A stretch of DNA of 64,000 nucleotides, from NCBI RefSeq assembly GCF_003724155.1, contig NZ_RJJQ01000008.1, positions 62,001 to 126,000 of the forward strand. Reading direction: 5' to 3'. Below, piece after piece: positions 1 through 10,112 of this stretch. Both the position numbers and the translations under genes were made by a program. Below the pieces are notes generated by a model. The model was not told the origin of the DNA, did no database searches, and worked only from the letters and a program-made list of their open reading frames with translations. The stretch is from Flexivirga caeni (lineage in GTDB: Bacteria; Actinomycetota; Actinomycetes; Actinomycetales; Dermatophilaceae). Each line of letters opens with the position of its first letter. Within the stretch, counting starts at the first letter, position 1.

Positions 1-270
<270 letters not shown>

Positions 271-301
271 GACGGAAACGCGGCGCCCGAAGGGAGATCC
301 G

Positions 302-1102
302 ATGCTCGCCAGACAACGGCAGGACCTCATCGCCCATGCCGTGGAGGAGCACGGCGGCATCCGGGTCTCGGAGCTGGTCGCCGAGCTGCACGTCAGCGAT
401 ATGACGATCCGGCGCGACATCGAGGCGCTCGCGCGCAAGGGCGTGGTGCGCAAGGTGCACGGCGGCGCCACGCGTGCCGACCGCAGCGCCGACGAGCCGA
501 CCTTCACCGCGAAGTCCGAGATGTACCCCGTGCCGAAATCGGAGATCGCGCGCGCCACCGCCGCGCTGATCTCCCCCGGGTCGTCGGTGGCGATCTCGGC
601 GGGCACGACGGCGTATGCCGTGGCGCACGAGTTGCGCGACGTCCAGCGGCTCACGGTCGTCACCAACTCGCCGCGGGTCGCCGACCTGCTCTTCGACCCC
701 GAGGACCACGACCGGCTGGTGGTGCTGACCGGCGGGGTGCGGACGCCCTCGGACGCGCTGGTCGGCCCGGTCGCGAACGAGATGCTGCGCACCGTGCACG
801 TCGACACGCTGATCCTCGGCGTGCACGGCATCGACCTGGACGCCGGCCTCACCACCCCCAATCTGCAGGAGTCCCAGACCAATCGGGCGCTGATCCACTC
901 GGCGAAGAGCGTGGTGGTGGTGGCTGACCACAGCAAGTGGGGCACGATCGGGTTGTCGACGATCGCCAAGCTCGACCAGGTCGACACCCTCGTCACCGAC
1001 GCCGAACTCGACGAGGACGCCCGGCAGGCGATCAGCCGGTGCGGCGTCAACCTGGTCATCGCGCCGGGCGTGGACGACCGCTCGATGACCGCGGGCCACT
1101 AG
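302..1102 (+). CDS. DeoR/GlpR-family transcriptional regulator
   Basis: A 266-residue sugar-phosphate-responsive repressor. The N-terminal helix-turn-helix includes SDMTIRRDIEAL at residues 33-44, the hallmark recognition helix of DeoR proteins, followed by KGVVRKVHGGA. The C-terminal DeoRC effector domain is present, with the usual AGTTAYAVAHEL phosphate-binding loop near residue 100. The start at 302 is chosen because GAAGGGAG lies 5 bp upstream; an in-frame ATG at 269 lacks a ribosome site. No sugar gene adjoins it, so the target is unknown. The following gene starts 10 bp downstream and may be co-transcribed. Confidence 0.88.
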   Translation: MLARQRQDLIAHAVEEHGGIRVSELVAELHVSDMTIRRDIEALARKGVVRKVHGGATRADRSADEPTFTAKSEMYPVPKSEIARATAALISPGSSVAISAGTTAYAVAHELRDVQRLTVVTNSPRVADLLFDPEDHDRLVVLTGGVRTPSDALVGPVANEMLRTVHVDTLILGVHGIDLDAGLTTPNLQESQTNRALIHSAKSVVVVADHSKWGTIGLSTIAKLDQVDTLVTDAELDEDARQAISRCGVNLVIAPGVDDRSMTAGH

Positions 1103-1112
1103 TCTGCGACGG

Positions 1113-2594
1113 GTGAACACCGAGTCCCACGCTCTCGCCAGCGACGCCGCGGCGGCCACGCCCGATCCGCAGGATGTGCTGGTCCGCCGGTCACACACGG
1201 TGTCCACGGCTGCGGGGCTGCTCGCCTACACCAGTGAGTCCGGCACGGTCGTGTTGCGTGCCGACGACCTGAAAGACGGTGTCTGGCAAGGGCGTAAGCC
1301 GGTTGCGGAGGTGGCTGTCACGGCATACACCCTGGACGACGCGGACCCGCGGGAGCGGCCGGTGACGTTCGCGTTCAACGGCGGGCCGGGCAGTTCAAGC
1401 CTGTGGTTGCACCTTGGGTTGCTGGGACCCCGGCGGGTGGAGATGGGCGACGTGGGCGAGTTGCTGCCGCCGCCATACGGTTTGGTCGACAACGCCGAAA
1501 CGCTGCTCGCCGTCACCGACCTGGTCTTCATCGACCCGGTGTCGACCGGCCTGTCGCGGGTCGTCGCCGGCGGCAAGCCGAAGGAGTTCCACGGCTTCAC
1601 TGCGGACATCGGGTCGGTCGGCGAGGTGATCCGCGCCTGGACGACTCGCGAAAACCGTTGGCTGTCCCCCAAGTTCGTCGCCGGCGAGTCCTACGGCACG
1701 ACGCGCGCCGCTGCACTCGCGCAGCACCTGCAGGACAAGCTGGGGATGTATCTCAACGGGCTGATGATGATCAGCAGCGTGCTCGACTTCGGGACCGCCA
1801 ACTTCGAGCACGGCAACGACCGGGCGTATGCGCTCTATCTGCCCTTCTATGCCGCGACGGCGCACTTCCACGGCAAGCACGGCGACCGGCCGTTGCGGGA
1901 GGTGCTGGACGAGGCGGAGGAGTATGCGTCGCGCGACTACCCGTGGGTGCTGTCGCGAGGCAATCGGCTGACCGAAGCCGAGCGTGCAGAGGCGGTTTCG
2001 CGGGTTGCGGCGCTGACCGGGCTGAGTGAGGACTACGTCGACCGCGCGGATTTACGCATCGAGCACTGGCGCTTCTGCGGGGAGTTGCTGCGCGACGAGG
2101 GTATGACGGTGGGCCGCATCGATGCCCGGTTCACCGGCCTCGCGGGGAGCCGGATCGCCGAGGAGATGGATGCGGACCCGTCGATGGATGCGATCATCGG
2201 GCCGTATGCCGCGGCGTTCCAGCACTATCTCGGCAGCGAGCTGGGCGTGACCAGCGAGCAGGTCTACCGGACGATCAGCGAGGACGTCGGGCGGGAGTGG
2301 AGCTTCCACGAGTTCGAGAACTCCGCGGTTTATGTGATCGACCGGCTGGAGCGGGCGATGCGCCAAAACCCCCACCTGGCAGTGCATTTCGCCTACGGCT
2401 ACTACGACGGCGCCACGCCGTACTACTGCGCAATGGACGACGTCGCCCGCTTCGCTCCTGCCTTGCTCCCCCGTCTGGAGCACCACTTCTATGAGTCCGG
2501 GCACATGACCTACGTGCACCAGCCGACGCGGGTCCAGCAGAGCGCCGACCTGGCCAACTTCGTGCGGCGGCACAGCGGCCGGGGGGCGTCATGA
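1113..2594 (+). CDS. Serine carboxypeptidase-like protein (peptidase family S10)
   Basis: A 493-residue alpha/beta-hydrolase peptidase. [17 protein letters not shown] near residues 88-104 forms the family S10 oxyanion-hole region. GESYG holds the nucleophile near Ser193. [12 protein letters not shown] near residue 430 and SGHMTYVH near residue 463 match the Asp and His of the triad. No signal peptide is evident at the GTG start, so a cytoplasmic location is more likely than secretion, unlike eukaryotic S10 enzymes. The last codon overlaps the next gene by 4 bp (ATGA), indicating translational coupling. The physiological substrate is unknown. Confidence 0.87.
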   Translation: MNTESHALASDAAAATPDPQDVLVRRSHTVSTAAGLLAYTSESGTVVLRADDLKDGVWQGRKPVAEVAVTAYTLDDADPRERPVTFAFNGGPGSSSLWLHLGLLGPRRVEMGDVGELLPPPYGLVDNAETLLAVTDLVFIDPVSTGLSRVVAGGKPKEFHGFTADIGSVGEVIRAWTTRENRWLSPKFVAGESYGTTRAAALAQHLQDKLGMYLNGLMMISSVLDFGTANFEHGNDRAYALYLPFYAATAHFHGKHGDRPLREVLDEAEEYASRDYPWVLSRGNRLTEAERAEAVSRVAALTGLSEDYVDRADLRIEHWRFCGELLRDEGMTVGRIDARFTGLAGSRIAEEMDADPSMDAIIGPYAAAFQHYLGSELGVTSEQVYRTISEDVGREWSFHEFENSAVYVIDRLERAMRQNPHLAVHFAYGYYDGATPYYCAMDDVARFAPALLPRLEHHFYESGHMTYVHQPTRVQQSADLANFVRRHSGRGAS

Positions 2595-3535
2595 CCGACC
2601 GGCGCGTCCTGGTGACCGGTGGGGCGGGTTTCATCGGGTCGCACCTGGTGGAGCGGCTGCTGGAGCGCGGCGACGAGGTGCTGGTCGTGGACAACTTCTA
2701 TTCCGGCACCCGCTCCAACCTGCATCACCTGCTCGCCAACCCGGCGTTCGAACTCGTGCGGCACGACGTGACGTTCCCGTTGTATGTCGAGATCGACGAG
2801 ATCTTCCATCTCGCCTGCCCGGCGAGTCCGGTGTATTACCAACGCGATCCGGTGCAGACCACCAAGACGAGCGTGCACGGCTCGATCAACATGCTCGGGC
2901 TGGCGAAGCGCACCGGAGCCAAGATCCTGCTCGCGTCGACCTCCGAGGTGTATGGCGACCCGGAGGTCCACCCGCAGCCGGAGAGCTACTGGGGCAACGT
3001 GAACCCGATCGGCGTGCGCTCCTGTTATGACGAGGGCAAGCGGTGCGCGGAGACGCTCTTCTTCGACTACCGGCGCCAGCACGATCTGCCGATCAAGGTC
3101 GCCCGCATCTTCAACACGTACGGTCCGCGGATGCGCCCGGACGACGGGCGGGTGGTCTCCAACTTCATCGTGCTCGCGCTGCGCGGCGAGCCGATCACGA
3201 TCTTCGGCGACGGCACGCAGACGCGTTCGTTCTGTTACGTCGACGACCTGGTCGCCGGGCTGATCGGGCTGATGGAGTCCGACCCGTCGTTCACCGGCCC
3301 GGTCAACCTGGGCAACACCGGCGAATTCACCATGCTCGAACTCGCCGAGCTGGTGGTCGAATTGACCGGCAGCAGCTCGCCGATCGTGCACCAGCCGCTC
3401 CCCCAAGACGACCCGACGCGCCGGCGCCCGGACATCTCACTGGCGAAGGAGCGACTGGGCTGGGAGCCGACCACCCGGCTCGAGGAGGGTCTGCGCCGCA
3501 CGATCGAGCATTTCCGCACAGCAGTCGGCGCCTGA
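2591..3535 (+). CDS. UDP-glucuronate decarboxylase (UDP-xylose synthase-like), extended SDR
   Basis: Probably converts UDP-glucuronate to UDP-xylose through an NAD-bound 4-keto intermediate. The Rossmann motif GGAGFIGS is at residues 10-17; the catalytic pair is Tyr146 and Lys150 in [24 protein letters not shown] and [11 protein letters not shown] are family landmarks. The 314-residue length suits the single-domain bacterial enzyme. Other nucleotide-sugar epimerases share much of this, but [12 protein letters not shown] and the [10 protein letters not shown] segment point to the decarboxylase group. The product could feed cell-wall or exopolysaccharide glycan synthesis. Confidence 0.86.
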   Translation: MTDRRVLVTGGAGFIGSHLVERLLERGDEVLVVDNFYSGTRSNLHHLLANPAFELVRHDVTFPLYVEIDEIFHLACPASPVYYQRDPVQTTKTSVHGSINMLGLAKRTGAKILLASTSEVYGDPEVHPQPESYWGNVNPIGVRSCYDEGKRCAETLFFDYRRQHDLPIKVARIFNTYGPRMRPDDGRVVSNFIVLALRGEPITIFGDGTQTRSFCYVDDLVAGLIGLMESDPSFTGPVNLGNTGEFTMLELAELVVELTGSSSPIVHQPLPQDDPTRRRPDISLAKERLGWEPTTRLEEGLRRTIEHFRTAVGA

Positions 3536-3561
3536 CCTCCTTGCCCGTTGCGGGAGGTCAG
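3532..3561. terminator. Bidirectional hairpin spanning two convergent stop codons
   Basis: CTGACCTCC at 3532-3540 is complementary to GGAGGTCAG at 3553-3561, a 9-bp stem around a 12-nt loop. The arms contain the stop codon of the decarboxylase gene (3533-3535) and, on the other strand, that of the HAD phosphatase (3558-3560). No long T-tract follows on either side. Confidence 0.55.
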
Positions 3562-4358
3562 TCGCGCGCGGCGAACTCGTCGACCAGCGGCACGACGTCC
3601 GCGATCGAGTCGACGACCCGCGTCGGCACGAACGGGTGCCGGGCGACCTGCGCGGCGCTGGTCGAGCCGGTCAGGACCAGGATCGTGCGCAGCCCGGCCT
3701 CCAGCCCGCTCACGATGTCGGTGTCCATCCGGTCGCCGATCATCACGGTCGTCTCCGAGTGCGCCTGGATGCGGTTGAGCGCACTGCGCATCATCAGCGG
3801 GTTCGGCTTGCCGACGTAGTAGGGCTCCACACCCGTCGCGCGGGTGATGAGCGCGGCAATCGCGCCGGTCGCCGGCAACAGCCCGTCCGTGGAGGGCCCG
3901 CTCGGGTCCGGGTTGGTCGCGATGAACCGCGACCCGGCGGCGATCAGCCGGATCGCCTTGGTGATCGCCTCGAACGAGTAGGTGCGGGTCTCCCCCAGCA
4001 CGACGTAGTCGGGCTCGCGCGAACTCATGATGTAGCCGACGTCGTGCAGCGCCGTCGTCAGCCCTGCCTCCCCGAGCACGTATGCCGACCCGTTGGGCCG
4101 CTGGTCGTTCAGGAACTGCGCGGTGGCCAGGGCCGACGTCCAGATCGCGTCCTCAGGGACGTCGATGCCGCTGGCCTGCAACCGCGCCCGCAGGTCACGC
4201 GGTGTATAGATGGAGTTGTTGGTCAACACCAGGAAGCCGAGATCGAGCTCTTGCAGCCGGCGCAGAAAGTCGGCCGCCCCTGGTATGGCGTGCTCCTCGT
4301 GCACCAGCACACCGTCCATGTCGGTCAGCCAGGTCCGGACCTCGCGCTTGTCGGTCAT
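3558..4358 (-). CDS. HAD-superfamily IIA hydrolase (NagD-like sugar/nucleotide phosphatase)
   Basis: A cytoplasmic phosphatase of about 266 residues. HAD motif I appears as LTDMDGVLV near residues 11-19, with the two aspartates that form and protonate the phospho-Asp. Motif II is VLTNNS, motif III the lysine in [10 protein letters not shown], and motif [12 protein letters not shown]. The C2A-type cap between motifs II and III places it in subclass IIA with NagD, pyridoxal phosphatase and p-nitrophenyl phosphatase; the substrate cannot be told from sequence. Start taken as ATG 4358; an in-frame ATG at 4367 is nearly as good. Confidence 0.85.
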   Translation of the reverse strand: MTDKREVRTWLTDMDGVLVHEEHAIPGAADFLRRLQELDLGFLVLTNNSIYTPRDLRARLQASGIDVPEDAIWTSALATAQFLNDQRPNGSAYVLGEAGLTTALHDVGYIMSSREPDYVVLGETRTYSFEAITKAIRLIAAGSRFIATNPDPSGPSTDGLLPATGAIAALITRATGVEPYYVGKPNPLMMRSALNRIQAHSETTVMIGDRMDTDIVSGLEAGLRTILVLTGSTSAAQVARHPFVPTRVVDSIADVVPLVDEFAARD

Positions 4359-4480
4359 GGCTTCCATTGTCCACGACGGCGCTGCAAGCCCTCGCCGATC
4401 GCAGTGAGGCGCTCGGCACATTCAGTCACGTATAGCCCACCAGTCCCGGTCGGCCGACAAGGCGACCGGCATCGACAGAA

Positions 4481-4516
4481 ACGGGCGGTCAGGGTGAGAT
4501 CACCCTGACCGCCCGT
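4481..4516 (-). terminator. Rho-independent terminator of icd
   Basis: A perfect 17-bp inverted repeat (ACGGGCGGTCAGGGTGA and its complement) begins 20 bp after the icd stop codon and is followed, on the reverse strand, by TTTCTGT. This is the strongest stem-loop terminator in the window. Confidence 0.85.
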
Positions 4517-4536
4517 TCGCGGATCGTGCTACCGGC

Positions 4537-5757
4537 TCAGGCGGCCATCGCCTTCTGCAGGTTCTCGTCGAGCGCGGCGAGGAACTCCTCGGTCGTGAGG
4601 AACGGCTGGTCCGGGCCGACGAGCAGCGCGAGGTCCTTGGTCATCTGGCCGCCCTCGACGGTCTCGATGCAGACGCGCTCGAGCGTCTCGGCGAACTGCG
4701 TGACGTCCGGGGTCTCGTCCAGCTTGCCGCGGTGTGCGAGGCCGCGCGTCCACGCGAAGATCGACGCGATCGGGTTGGTCGAGGTGGCCTTGCCCTGCTG
4801 GTGCTGGCGGTAGTGACGGGTCACCGTGCCGTGCGCCGCCTCGGCCTCGACGGTCTTGCCGTCGGGCGTCATCAGCACCGAAGTCATCAGCCCGAGTGAG
4901 CCGAAACCCTGTGCGACAGTGTCGGATTGGACGTCACCGTCATAGTTCTTGCAGGCCCAGACGTAGCCGCCCTCCCACTTCATCGCGCAGGCGACCATGT
5001 CGTCGATCAGCCGGTGCTCGTAGGTGATGCCGGCCGCGTCGAAATCGGCCTTGAACTCGTCCTCGAAGATGCGCTGGAAGATGTCCTTGAACTGGCCGTC
5101 ATACGCCTTCAGGATGGTGTTCTTCGTCGACAGGTAGCACGGCACCTTGCGCTGCAGCGCGTAGTTGAGCGATGCGCGCGCGAAGTCCTCGATGGATTTG
5201 TTGAAGTTGTACATGCCCATCGCGACGCCACCGTCGTCGCCATACGTCGCCACCTCGTAGACCTGCGGCTCGCTGCCGTCGGCGGGTTCATAGGTGATCT
5301 TCACCGTGCCGGCGCCGGGCACCTTGAAGTTCTGCGACTTGTACTGGTCGGCGTGCGCGTGACGGCCGATGATGATCGGCTTGGTCCAGCCCGGCACCAG
5401 CCGCGGCACGTTGGAGATGATGATCGGCTCGCGGAAGATCACGCCGCCGAGGATGTTGCGGATCGTTCCGTTGGGGCTCTTCCACATCTCCTTCAGCCCG
5501 AACTCCTCGACGCGCGCCTCGTCCGGAGTGATCGTGGCGCACTTGACGCCCACGCCATACTCCTTGATCGCGTTGGCGGAGTCGATCGTGACCTGGTCAT
5601 CCGTCGCGTCGCGGTTCTCGATGCCGAGGTCGAAGTACTTGAGGTCGACGTCGAGGTAGGGGTGAATCAGCCGGTCCTTGATGAACTGCCAGATGATGCG
5701 GGTCATCTCGTCACCGTCGAGCTCGACGATCGGGTTCTTGACCTTGATCTTCTCCAT
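4537..5757 (-). CDS. icd: NADP-dependent isocitrate dehydrogenase (dimeric, eukaryote-like type)
   Basis: TCA-cycle enzyme that oxidatively decarboxylates isocitrate to 2-oxoglutarate with NADP. The N-terminus [17 protein letters not shown], the [14 protein letters not shown] segment, KSPNGTIRN (substrate phosphate-binding region) and the C-terminal [12 protein letters not shown] are diagnostic of the homodimeric IDH of about 406 residues rather than the 740-residue monomeric form of some actinobacteria. Start ATG 5757 matches family N-termini. It is divergent from mdh, another TCA gene, with a 170-bp shared regulatory region. Confidence 0.96.
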   Translation of the reverse strand: MEKIKVKNPIVELDGDEMTRIIWQFIKDRLIHPYLDVDLKYFDLGIENRDATDDQVTIDSANAIKEYGVGVKCATITPDEARVEEFGLKEMWKSPNGTIRNILGGVIFREPIIISNVPRLVPGWTKPIIIGRHAHADQYKSQNFKVPGAGTVKITYEPADGSEPQVYEVATYGDDGGVAMGMYNFNKSIEDFARASLNYALQRKVPCYLSTKNTILKAYDGQFKDIFQRIFEDEFKADFDAAGITYEHRLIDDMVACAMKWEGGYVWACKNYDGDVQSDTVAQGFGSLGLMTSVLMTPDGKTVEAEAAHGTVTRHYRQHQQGKATSTNPIASIFAWTRGLAHRGKLDETPDVTQFAETLERVCIETVEGGQMTKDLALLVGPDQPFLTTEEFLAALDENLQKAMAA

Positions 5758-5803
5758 GCCTGCTTCTGGCTCCTTGCTCGTCTGGTGCCGGTGATCCACC
5801 GGT

Positions 5804-5828
5804 GGTATGGCGCTGCTCGCGCCATACC
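5804..5828. promoter_or_regulatory. Inverted repeat in the icd/mdh divergent promoter region
   Basis: GGTATGGCG at 5804-5812 and CGCCATACC at 5820-5828 form perfect 9-bp arms with a 7-nt spacer, 47 bp upstream of icd and 100 bp upstream of mdh. The arms carry the GTATGNC heptamer that is abundant across the window. It could be an operator serving both TCA genes, or a chance pairing of two copies of that motif. Confidence 0.4.
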
Positions 5829-5927
5829 AGGCTATCGGTCCCGCGACAAGACCTCGGTGCCAGGCCCGGCCGAGCCGCTGCTAGCGTCATACGCGAAAGA
5901 TTTCACCTCATCCCACTGGGAGTCCTC

Positions 5928-6914
5928 GTGAGCGCAACGCCAGTCAAGGTCGCCGTCACCGGCGCCGCCGGCAACATCGGTTACAGCCTTCTTTTCCGGA
6001 TCGCCGCGGGCGACCTGTTCGGTCCCGACACCCCCGTCGAGCTGCGACTGCTCGAGATCACCCCCGCGCTCAAGGCGCTCGAGGGTGTCGTCATGGAACT
6101 CGACGACTGCGCGTTCCCGACGCTGGCCGGCGTGCAGATCGGCGACGACGCCAAGAAGGTCTTCGACGGCGTCAACCACGCGCTGCTCGTCGGCGCCAAG
6201 CCGCGCGGCCCGGGCATGGAGCGCGGCGACCTGCTGAAGGACAACGGCGGCATCTTCGGCCCGCAGGGCAAGGCCCTCAACGAGGTCGCGGCCGACGACA
6301 TCAAGGTCACGGTCACCGGCAACCCGGCCAACACCAACGCGTTGATCGCGATGAGCAACGCGCCCGACATCCCGAACGAGCGCTTCACCGCCCTCACCCG
6401 GCTGGACCACAACCGCGCGCTCGCGCAACTGGCCGCCAAGCTCGGCGTCACCGTCTCCGACATCAGCCAGATGTCGATCTGGGGCAACCACTCCGCGACG
6501 CAGTATCCCGACCTGTTCCACGCGCAGGTGGGCGGCAAGTCCGCCGCTGAGGCCGTCGGTGACCAGGACTGGATCGAGAACACCTACATCCCGACCGTCG
6601 CCAAGCGCGGCGCCGCCATCATCGACGCGCGCGGCGCATCGTCCGCAGCATCCGCGGCGTCGGCCACCATCGACCACGCCCGCGACTGGCAGCTCGGCAC
6701 CGGTGGCAAGTGGGTCTCGATGTCGGTGCCGTCCGACGGTTCCTACGGCGTCACCGAGGGCATCATCTCCTCCTTCCCGGTCACCGTCGCCGACGGCAAG
6801 TGGAGCATCGTGCAGGGACTGGAGATCGACGACTTCTCGCGCGGCAAGATCGACGCGTCGGTGCGCGAGCTGGTCTCCGAGCGCGACACCGTCAAGGAGC
6901 TCGGGCTGATCTGA
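5928..6914 (+). CDS. mdh: Malate dehydrogenase
   Basis: Interconverts malate and oxaloacetate with NAD. Residues 9-20 contain the nucleotide-binding [21 protein letters not shown] supplies the Asp/Arg pair and [14 protein letters not shown] the catalytic His. The 328-residue length and the insertion-rich form match the cytosolic-type MDH usual in actinobacteria. The GTG start at 5928 follows GGGAG 6 bp upstream and matches family N-termini; the longer upstream reading frame has no ribosome site. Divergent from icd. Confidence 0.96.
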   Translation: MSATPVKVAVTGAAGNIGYSLLFRIAAGDLFGPDTPVELRLLEITPALKALEGVVMELDDCAFPTLAGVQIGDDAKKVFDGVNHALLVGAKPRGPGMERGDLLKDNGGIFGPQGKALNEVAADDIKVTVTGNPANTNALIAMSNAPDIPNERFTALTRLDHNRALAQLAAKLGVTVSDISQMSIWGNHSATQYPDLFHAQVGGKSAAEAVGDQDWIENTYIPTVAKRGAAIIDARGASSAASAASATIDHARDWQLGTGGKWVSMSVPSDGSYGVTEGIISSFPVTVADGKWSIVQGLEIDDFSRGKIDASVRELVSERDTVKELGLI

Positions 6915-6968
6915 GGTCGTCTCGTCGAGGCGGCCCGGTGATAGGGGCGTCTCGACATACAGCTCACG

Positions 6969-6998
6969 CGGGCGTCGGCTTTTCGAAGCCGGCGCCCG
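6969..6998 (+). terminator. Rho-independent terminator of mdh
   Basis: A 13-bp stem with one G-U-compatible mismatch closes on a TTCG tetraloop (6982-6985) and is followed by GTTTGTGTGT. It lies 54 bp after the mdh stop codon. Confidence 0.8.
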
Positions 6999-7026
6999 TT
7001 TGTGTGTGGGTTGGGGGCGGCTCGCA

Positions 7027-7216
7027 CCGTCCCGCAGTCGCGACCGTCGAGCCTTCGGGACACAGTCTCCGGCAGAACCCGTCCCGGAGTCGCGACCGTC
7101 GAGCCTTCGGAACGCCGTTTCCCGCAGAACCCGTCCCGCACTCGCGACCGTCGAGCCTTCGGAACGCCGTCTCCGGCAGAACCCGTCCCGCACTCGCGAC
7201 CGTCGAGCCTTCGGGC
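7027..7216. repeat. Tandem array A of a 52-bp repeat (4 copies)
   Basis: The core CGACCGTCGAGCCTTCGG starts at 7041, 7093, 7145 and 7197, exactly 52 bp apart. Each unit holds CCGTCCCG, then TCGCGACCGTCGAGCCTTCGG, about 8-10 variable bases, and GCAGAAC. Complete units have a short inverted pair, CGTCCCG upstream and CGGRACG downstream of the core. The same unit recurs downstream of the next gene (array B). I see no gene in it. Confidence 0.93.
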
Positions 7217-7236
7217 CGTGGGACCGAAGCCGCGGC

Positions 7237-7245
7237 TGTGGATAA
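7237..7245 (-). other. DnaA-box-like nonamer TTATCCACA upstream of the DUF559 gene
   Basis: TGTGGATAA on the plus strand is the exact complement of the strong DnaA box TTATCCACA. It lies 41 bp before the start codon of the DUF559 gene. A single box does not make an origin; it may reflect promoter control or an inherited flank of the gene. Confidence 0.35.
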
Positions 7246-7285
7246 CTTCTGCGGGCGGACGCTGAACCCTGCAACCCTGCGATGC

Positions 7286-8212
7286 ATGACTGCACCCATC
7301 CCGATCCGGCGGCAGCTTGCGCTCCCCGACCTGTTCACCACTGAAGAGGCGTACGCCGCCGGCCTCACGAAACGCGACCTTCAGCGAGGCGAGTATCGGC
7401 GGCTGTTCCGCGGTACCTACGTGAAGGCGGGCGCCCGACCGACATACATCGAACAGCTCGCATTCGCGATTCGCGTCATCGACGGCGCACAGTTTGCCGC
7501 TCAGTACAGCGCGGCTCGTGTCTTCGGTGGCGTCACCCCGCTCGCCTCAAATCTGCATCTCGGCACCCGAATCCGGCGCCACAGCAAGCGGGACGGCGTC
7601 TTCCTTCACTTCTACAAGAACCCGCCGAATCTGTTGCGGTATCGAGGAATTCACCTCACCTCGCCGGGCCAGACCTTCCTGGACCTGGCCCGGTCGCTCG
7701 AACTCGTCGACCTACTCGTGCTCGGCGACTCCCTGGTTCGCCGCGAGGCATGCAGTCCGACATATCTGCGCAACTTCGTTGCCGATGTCTCGGCCCATGG
7801 CGCCCAGCACGCGCGGGAAGCCGCCGCGCTGGTCCGTGGCAAGGTCTACTCCCCCAATGAGAGCCGCTTGCGGCTGCTCATGCTCAGCGGCGGGCTTCCC
7901 CCGCCGTCGATCAATCACATGGTCTATGACGAATCCACCGGCCGAAAGCGCGAACTTGATCTCGCCCTGCCGGAGTGGAAGGTCGCTGTCGAGTTCGACG
8001 GGCGGCACCACATCGAACGGATTGATCAGTGGGAGCGCGACATCCTGCGGCGTGAGGAGCTTGAGGCCATGGGGTGGCGCTTCGTCCTCATCACCTCCTC
8101 GGCGATGTACACGCAGCCGCTTCGGGTTCTTGAGCGGATCACGGACACAATCGTCGCGGCGGGCGGACCGCGGGTCGTGATCCGTGACGACTGGCAGCGT
8201 CATTTCGGGTGA
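7286..8212 (+). CDS. DUF559 endonuclease-fold protein with AbiEi-like N-terminus
   Basis: A 308-residue protein of the actinobacterial AbiEi/DUF559 type. The N-terminal part (residues 15-50, LFTTEEAYAAGLTKRDL then FRGTYVKAG) resembles the winged-helix antitoxin domain of AbiEi proteins. The C-terminal part (about 195-290) has a Vsr-like PD-(D/E)xK core: an ESRLR glutamate, ELDLALPEWKVAVEFDG with acidic residues, then a His, RD.LR and GWRFVLI. No AbiEii toxin gene is adjacent, so a toxin-antitoxin role is unsupported; function is unknown. No Shine-Dalgarno precedes the ATG. It sits between arrays A and B, with the stop codon only 4 bp from array B, suggesting an insertion or a mobile cargo gene. 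Confidence 0.75.
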   Translation: MTAPIPIRRQLALPDLFTTEEAYAAGLTKRDLQRGEYRRLFRGTYVKAGARPTYIEQLAFAIRVIDGAQFAAQYSAARVFGGVTPLASNLHLGTRIRRHSKRDGVFLHFYKNPPNLLRYRGIHLTSPGQTFLDLARSLELVDLLVLGDSLVRREACSPTYLRNFVADVSAHGAQHAREAAALVRGKVYSPNESRLRLLMLSGGLPPPSINHMVYDESTGRKRELDLALPEWKVAVEFDGRHHIERIDQWERDILRREELEAMGWRFVLITSSAMYTQPLRVLERITDTIVAAGGPRVVIRDDWQRHFG

Positions 8213-8215
8213 CAA

Positions 8216-8515
8216 ACTCGCGACCGTCGAGCCTTCGGGACGCTGATTTCGGCAGAACCCGTCCCGCACTCGCGACCGTCGAGCCTTCGGGACACGAAAC
8301 CCCGCAGAACCCGTCCCGCACTCGCGACCGTCGAGCCTTCGGGACGCAGTCTCCCGCAGAACCCGTCCCGGAGTCGCGACCGTCGAGCCTTCGGGACACG
8401 AAACCCCGCAAAACCCGTCCCGGAGTCGCGACCGTCGAGCCTTCGGGACGCCAAACCCCGCAGAACCCGTCCCGGAGTCGCGACCGTCGAGCCTTCGGGA
8501 CGCCCGCTTACGCAG
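8216..8515. repeat. Tandem array B of the 52-bp repeat (6 copies)
   Basis: Core copies start at 8221, 8273, 8325, 8377, 8429 and 8481, again exactly 52 bp apart and in the same orientation as array A. Units differ mainly in an 8-10-bp stretch after CGGGAC and at two positions before TCGCGACC. The last unit runs into the following gene: the TAA stop of the DUF3017 gene (8508-8510) lies inside it. The 295 bp between the two genes hold nothing else. Confidence 0.93.
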
Positions 8516-8783
8516 GGAGCGGGGTGAGTTTGAGGATGCTGAAGAGGATCGCGACGACGATGGCCAGGATGATGAGCGCGGCGCCGTCCCCTGCCCGGGA
8601 TCGTATGGCGAGGGCGCCGACCGCTTTGTCCGGCAAGGAGATTCGAAAGATTCCTGTCAACCCGAGGACCACCGCCAGCAGGTAACCGCCGGCGCGCACC
8701 TCACCAATGGCGATCACCACCAGCCCCAGCGCGCTGCCGACTGCGACGAACCACCACAGCGGCCCGAGTGGGAATCTGGTCAC
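8508..8783 (-). CDS. DUF3017 small membrane protein
   Basis: A 91-residue protein with three probable membrane segments (about residues 9-26, 32-46 and 68-87). Size, hydrophobic pattern and position directly after folD match the actinobacterial DUF3017 family, whose function is unknown. The GTG start overlaps the folD stop by 4 bp (GTGA), so it is the last gene of the cyclase-yjbQ-folD operon. Its stop codon falls within the final unit of repeat array B, so the very C-terminus may have been rewritten by the repeat. Confidence 0.75.
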   Translation of the reverse strand: MTRFPLGPLWWFVAVGSALGLVVIAIGEVRAGGYLLAVVLGLTGIFRISLPDKAVGALAIRSRAGDGAALIILAIVVAILFSILKLTPLPA

Positions 8784-9667
8784 GCGTTCCCCGAGGGCGC
8801 ACCCGCCCGCGCAGCCTCGCCGCCCGCCGCACCCCGTTCCGCCGCGGCGACGACATTGCTGAGCAGCATCGCCCGGGTCATCGGTCCGACACCGCCGGGA
8901 TTGGGCGTCAGGAAACCCGCGACCTCGGCGACGTCTGGTGCGACGTCGCCGGCGATCTTCCCGTCAACGCGCGAGACCCCGACGTCGAGCACCGTCGCGC
9001 CCGGCTTGACCATGTCGGCCGTGACTAGACCCGGCACTCCCGCGGCCGCGAAAATGATGTCGGCCCGACGCGTGTGCGCCGCCAGGTCACGGGTGCCGGT
9101 GTGGCACAACGTGGTCGTGGCGTTCTCGCTGCGCCGGGTGAGCAGCAGGCCGAGCGGCCGGCCGACGGTCAGGCCGCGGCCGATCACGACGACCTCGGCG
9201 CCGTTGATCGGCACGTCATACCGGCGCAACAACTCCAGTGCGCCGATCGGTGTGCACGGCAGCGGACCGTCCTCGCCGAGCACCAGCTTGCCCAGGTTAA
9301 CCGGGTGCAGCCCGTCCACGTCCTTCTCGGAGGAAACCCTTGACAACAAGGCAAATTCGTCGAGACCGGTTGGCTGCTGCACCAAGAAACCGGTGCATGC
9401 CGGGTCGACGTTCAGCTCATCGATGACGGATTCGACCTCGGCCTGGGTCGCCGTCGCGGGCAGGTCGCGGCGGATCGAGTGGATGCCGATGCTGGCACAG
9501 TCCTTGTGCTTCGCCCCGACATACCAGTGCGAGGCCGGATCATCGCCGACCAGCACGGTGCCGAGCCCCGGCACGATGCCTTGCGCCGCGAGAGCGGCCA
9601 CCCGCGCCCGCAACTCGTCCTTGATCGCCGCGAGCGTTGCCTTGCCGTCCAGGAGAGTCGCCGTCAC
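8780..9667 (-). CDS. folD: Bifunctional methylenetetrahydrofolate dehydrogenase / methenyltetrahydrofolate cyclohydrolase
   Basis: Interconverts 5,10-methylene-, methenyl- and 10-formyl-THF using NADP, supplying formyl groups for purine synthesis. Visible landmarks are [18 protein letters not shown] (the Tyr and Lys of the active site), the ligand-binding [38 protein letters not shown] (nucleotide-binding) and the C-terminal [14 protein letters not shown] 9667 is preferred because GGGAAG lies 9 bp upstream; ATG 9676 is an alternative with no spacing to that site. It follows yjbQ by about 40 bp on the same strand. Confidence 0.95.
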   Translation of the reverse strand: MTATLLDGKATLAAIKDELRARVAALAAQGIVPGLGTVLVGDDPASHWYVGAKHKDCASIGIHSIRRDLPATATQAEVESVIDELNVDPACTGFLVQQPTGLDEFALLSRVSSEKDVDGLHPVNLGKLVLGEDGPLPCTPIGALELLRRYDVPINGAEVVVIGRGLTVGRPLGLLLTRRSENATTTLCHTGTRDLAAHTRRADIIFAAAGVPGLVTADMVKPGATVLDVGVSRVDGKIAGDVAPDVAEVAGFLTPNPGGVGPMTRAMLLSNVVAAAERGAAGGEAARAGAPSGNA

Positions 9668-9707
9668 AGCGCACATCTTCCCATGGCCGCGTCACCGGCG
9701 AACCGGG

Positions 9708-10112
9708 TCAGCCCGGGATCAGCGACAACCGCACCGTCCGCACCGGATTGTCGACGTTGAGGTCGACCAGGCAGATGCTCTGCCAGGTGCCGAGCGTGAG
9801 TCGTCCGTCCACGACGGGCACCGTGGCGTATGGCGGGATCAGTGCCGGCATCACATGCGACCGGCCGTGCCCGCGGCTCCCGTGCGCATGCTGCCACCTG
9901 TCGTCGGCGGGCAGCAGGTCCGCGAGCGCCGCCAGCAGATCGTCATCGCTGCCCGCACCCGTCTCGATGATCGCGATGCCGGCCGTGGCGTGCGGCACGA
10001 AAACGTGCAGCAGCCCGTCCGGGCCGACCCGGGCGAACTCCGCGCAGTCCCGGGTGATGTCGAGCACCGCCTCGGTGCCGCCGGTGCGGAAAGTGCGCTG
10101 CTCAGTGCGCAT
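9708..10112 (-). CDS. YjbQ/UPF0047 family protein
   Basis: A 134-residue UPF0047 protein. The family carries a His/Glu metal site and shows weak thiamine-phosphate synthase activity in E. coli YjbQ; its real role is unsettled. Seen here: VFVPHATAGIAIIE, HGRSHVMPAL and the C-terminal LGTWQSICLVDLN, which are the conserved blocks. GGGGAG lies 6 bp before the ATG. The gene overlaps the end of the upstream cyclase gene by 11 bp, so it is translated within the same operon. Confidence 0.88.
   Translation of the reverse strand: MRTEQRTFRTGGTEAVLDITRDCAEFARVGPDGLLHVFVPHATAGIAIIETGAGSDDDLLAALADLLPADDRWQHAHGSRGHGRSHVMPALIPPYATVPVVDGRLTLGTWQSICLVDLNVDNPVRTVRLSLIPG

Noticed and set aside
7000-7265. Open reading frames through repeat array A
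   Set aside because: The frames are kept open by the repeat itself, start without ribosome sites and give Arg/Pro-rich low-complexity products.
7286-8212. AbiE-type toxin-antitoxin system
   Set aside because: Only the antitoxin-like N-terminal domain is present; no AbiEii nucleotidyltransferase gene adjoins it.
7027-8515. CRISPR array
   Set aside because: Spacing is regular, but about 40 of the 52 bases are conserved and the variable part is only 8-10 bp; there are no unique spacers and no cas genes.
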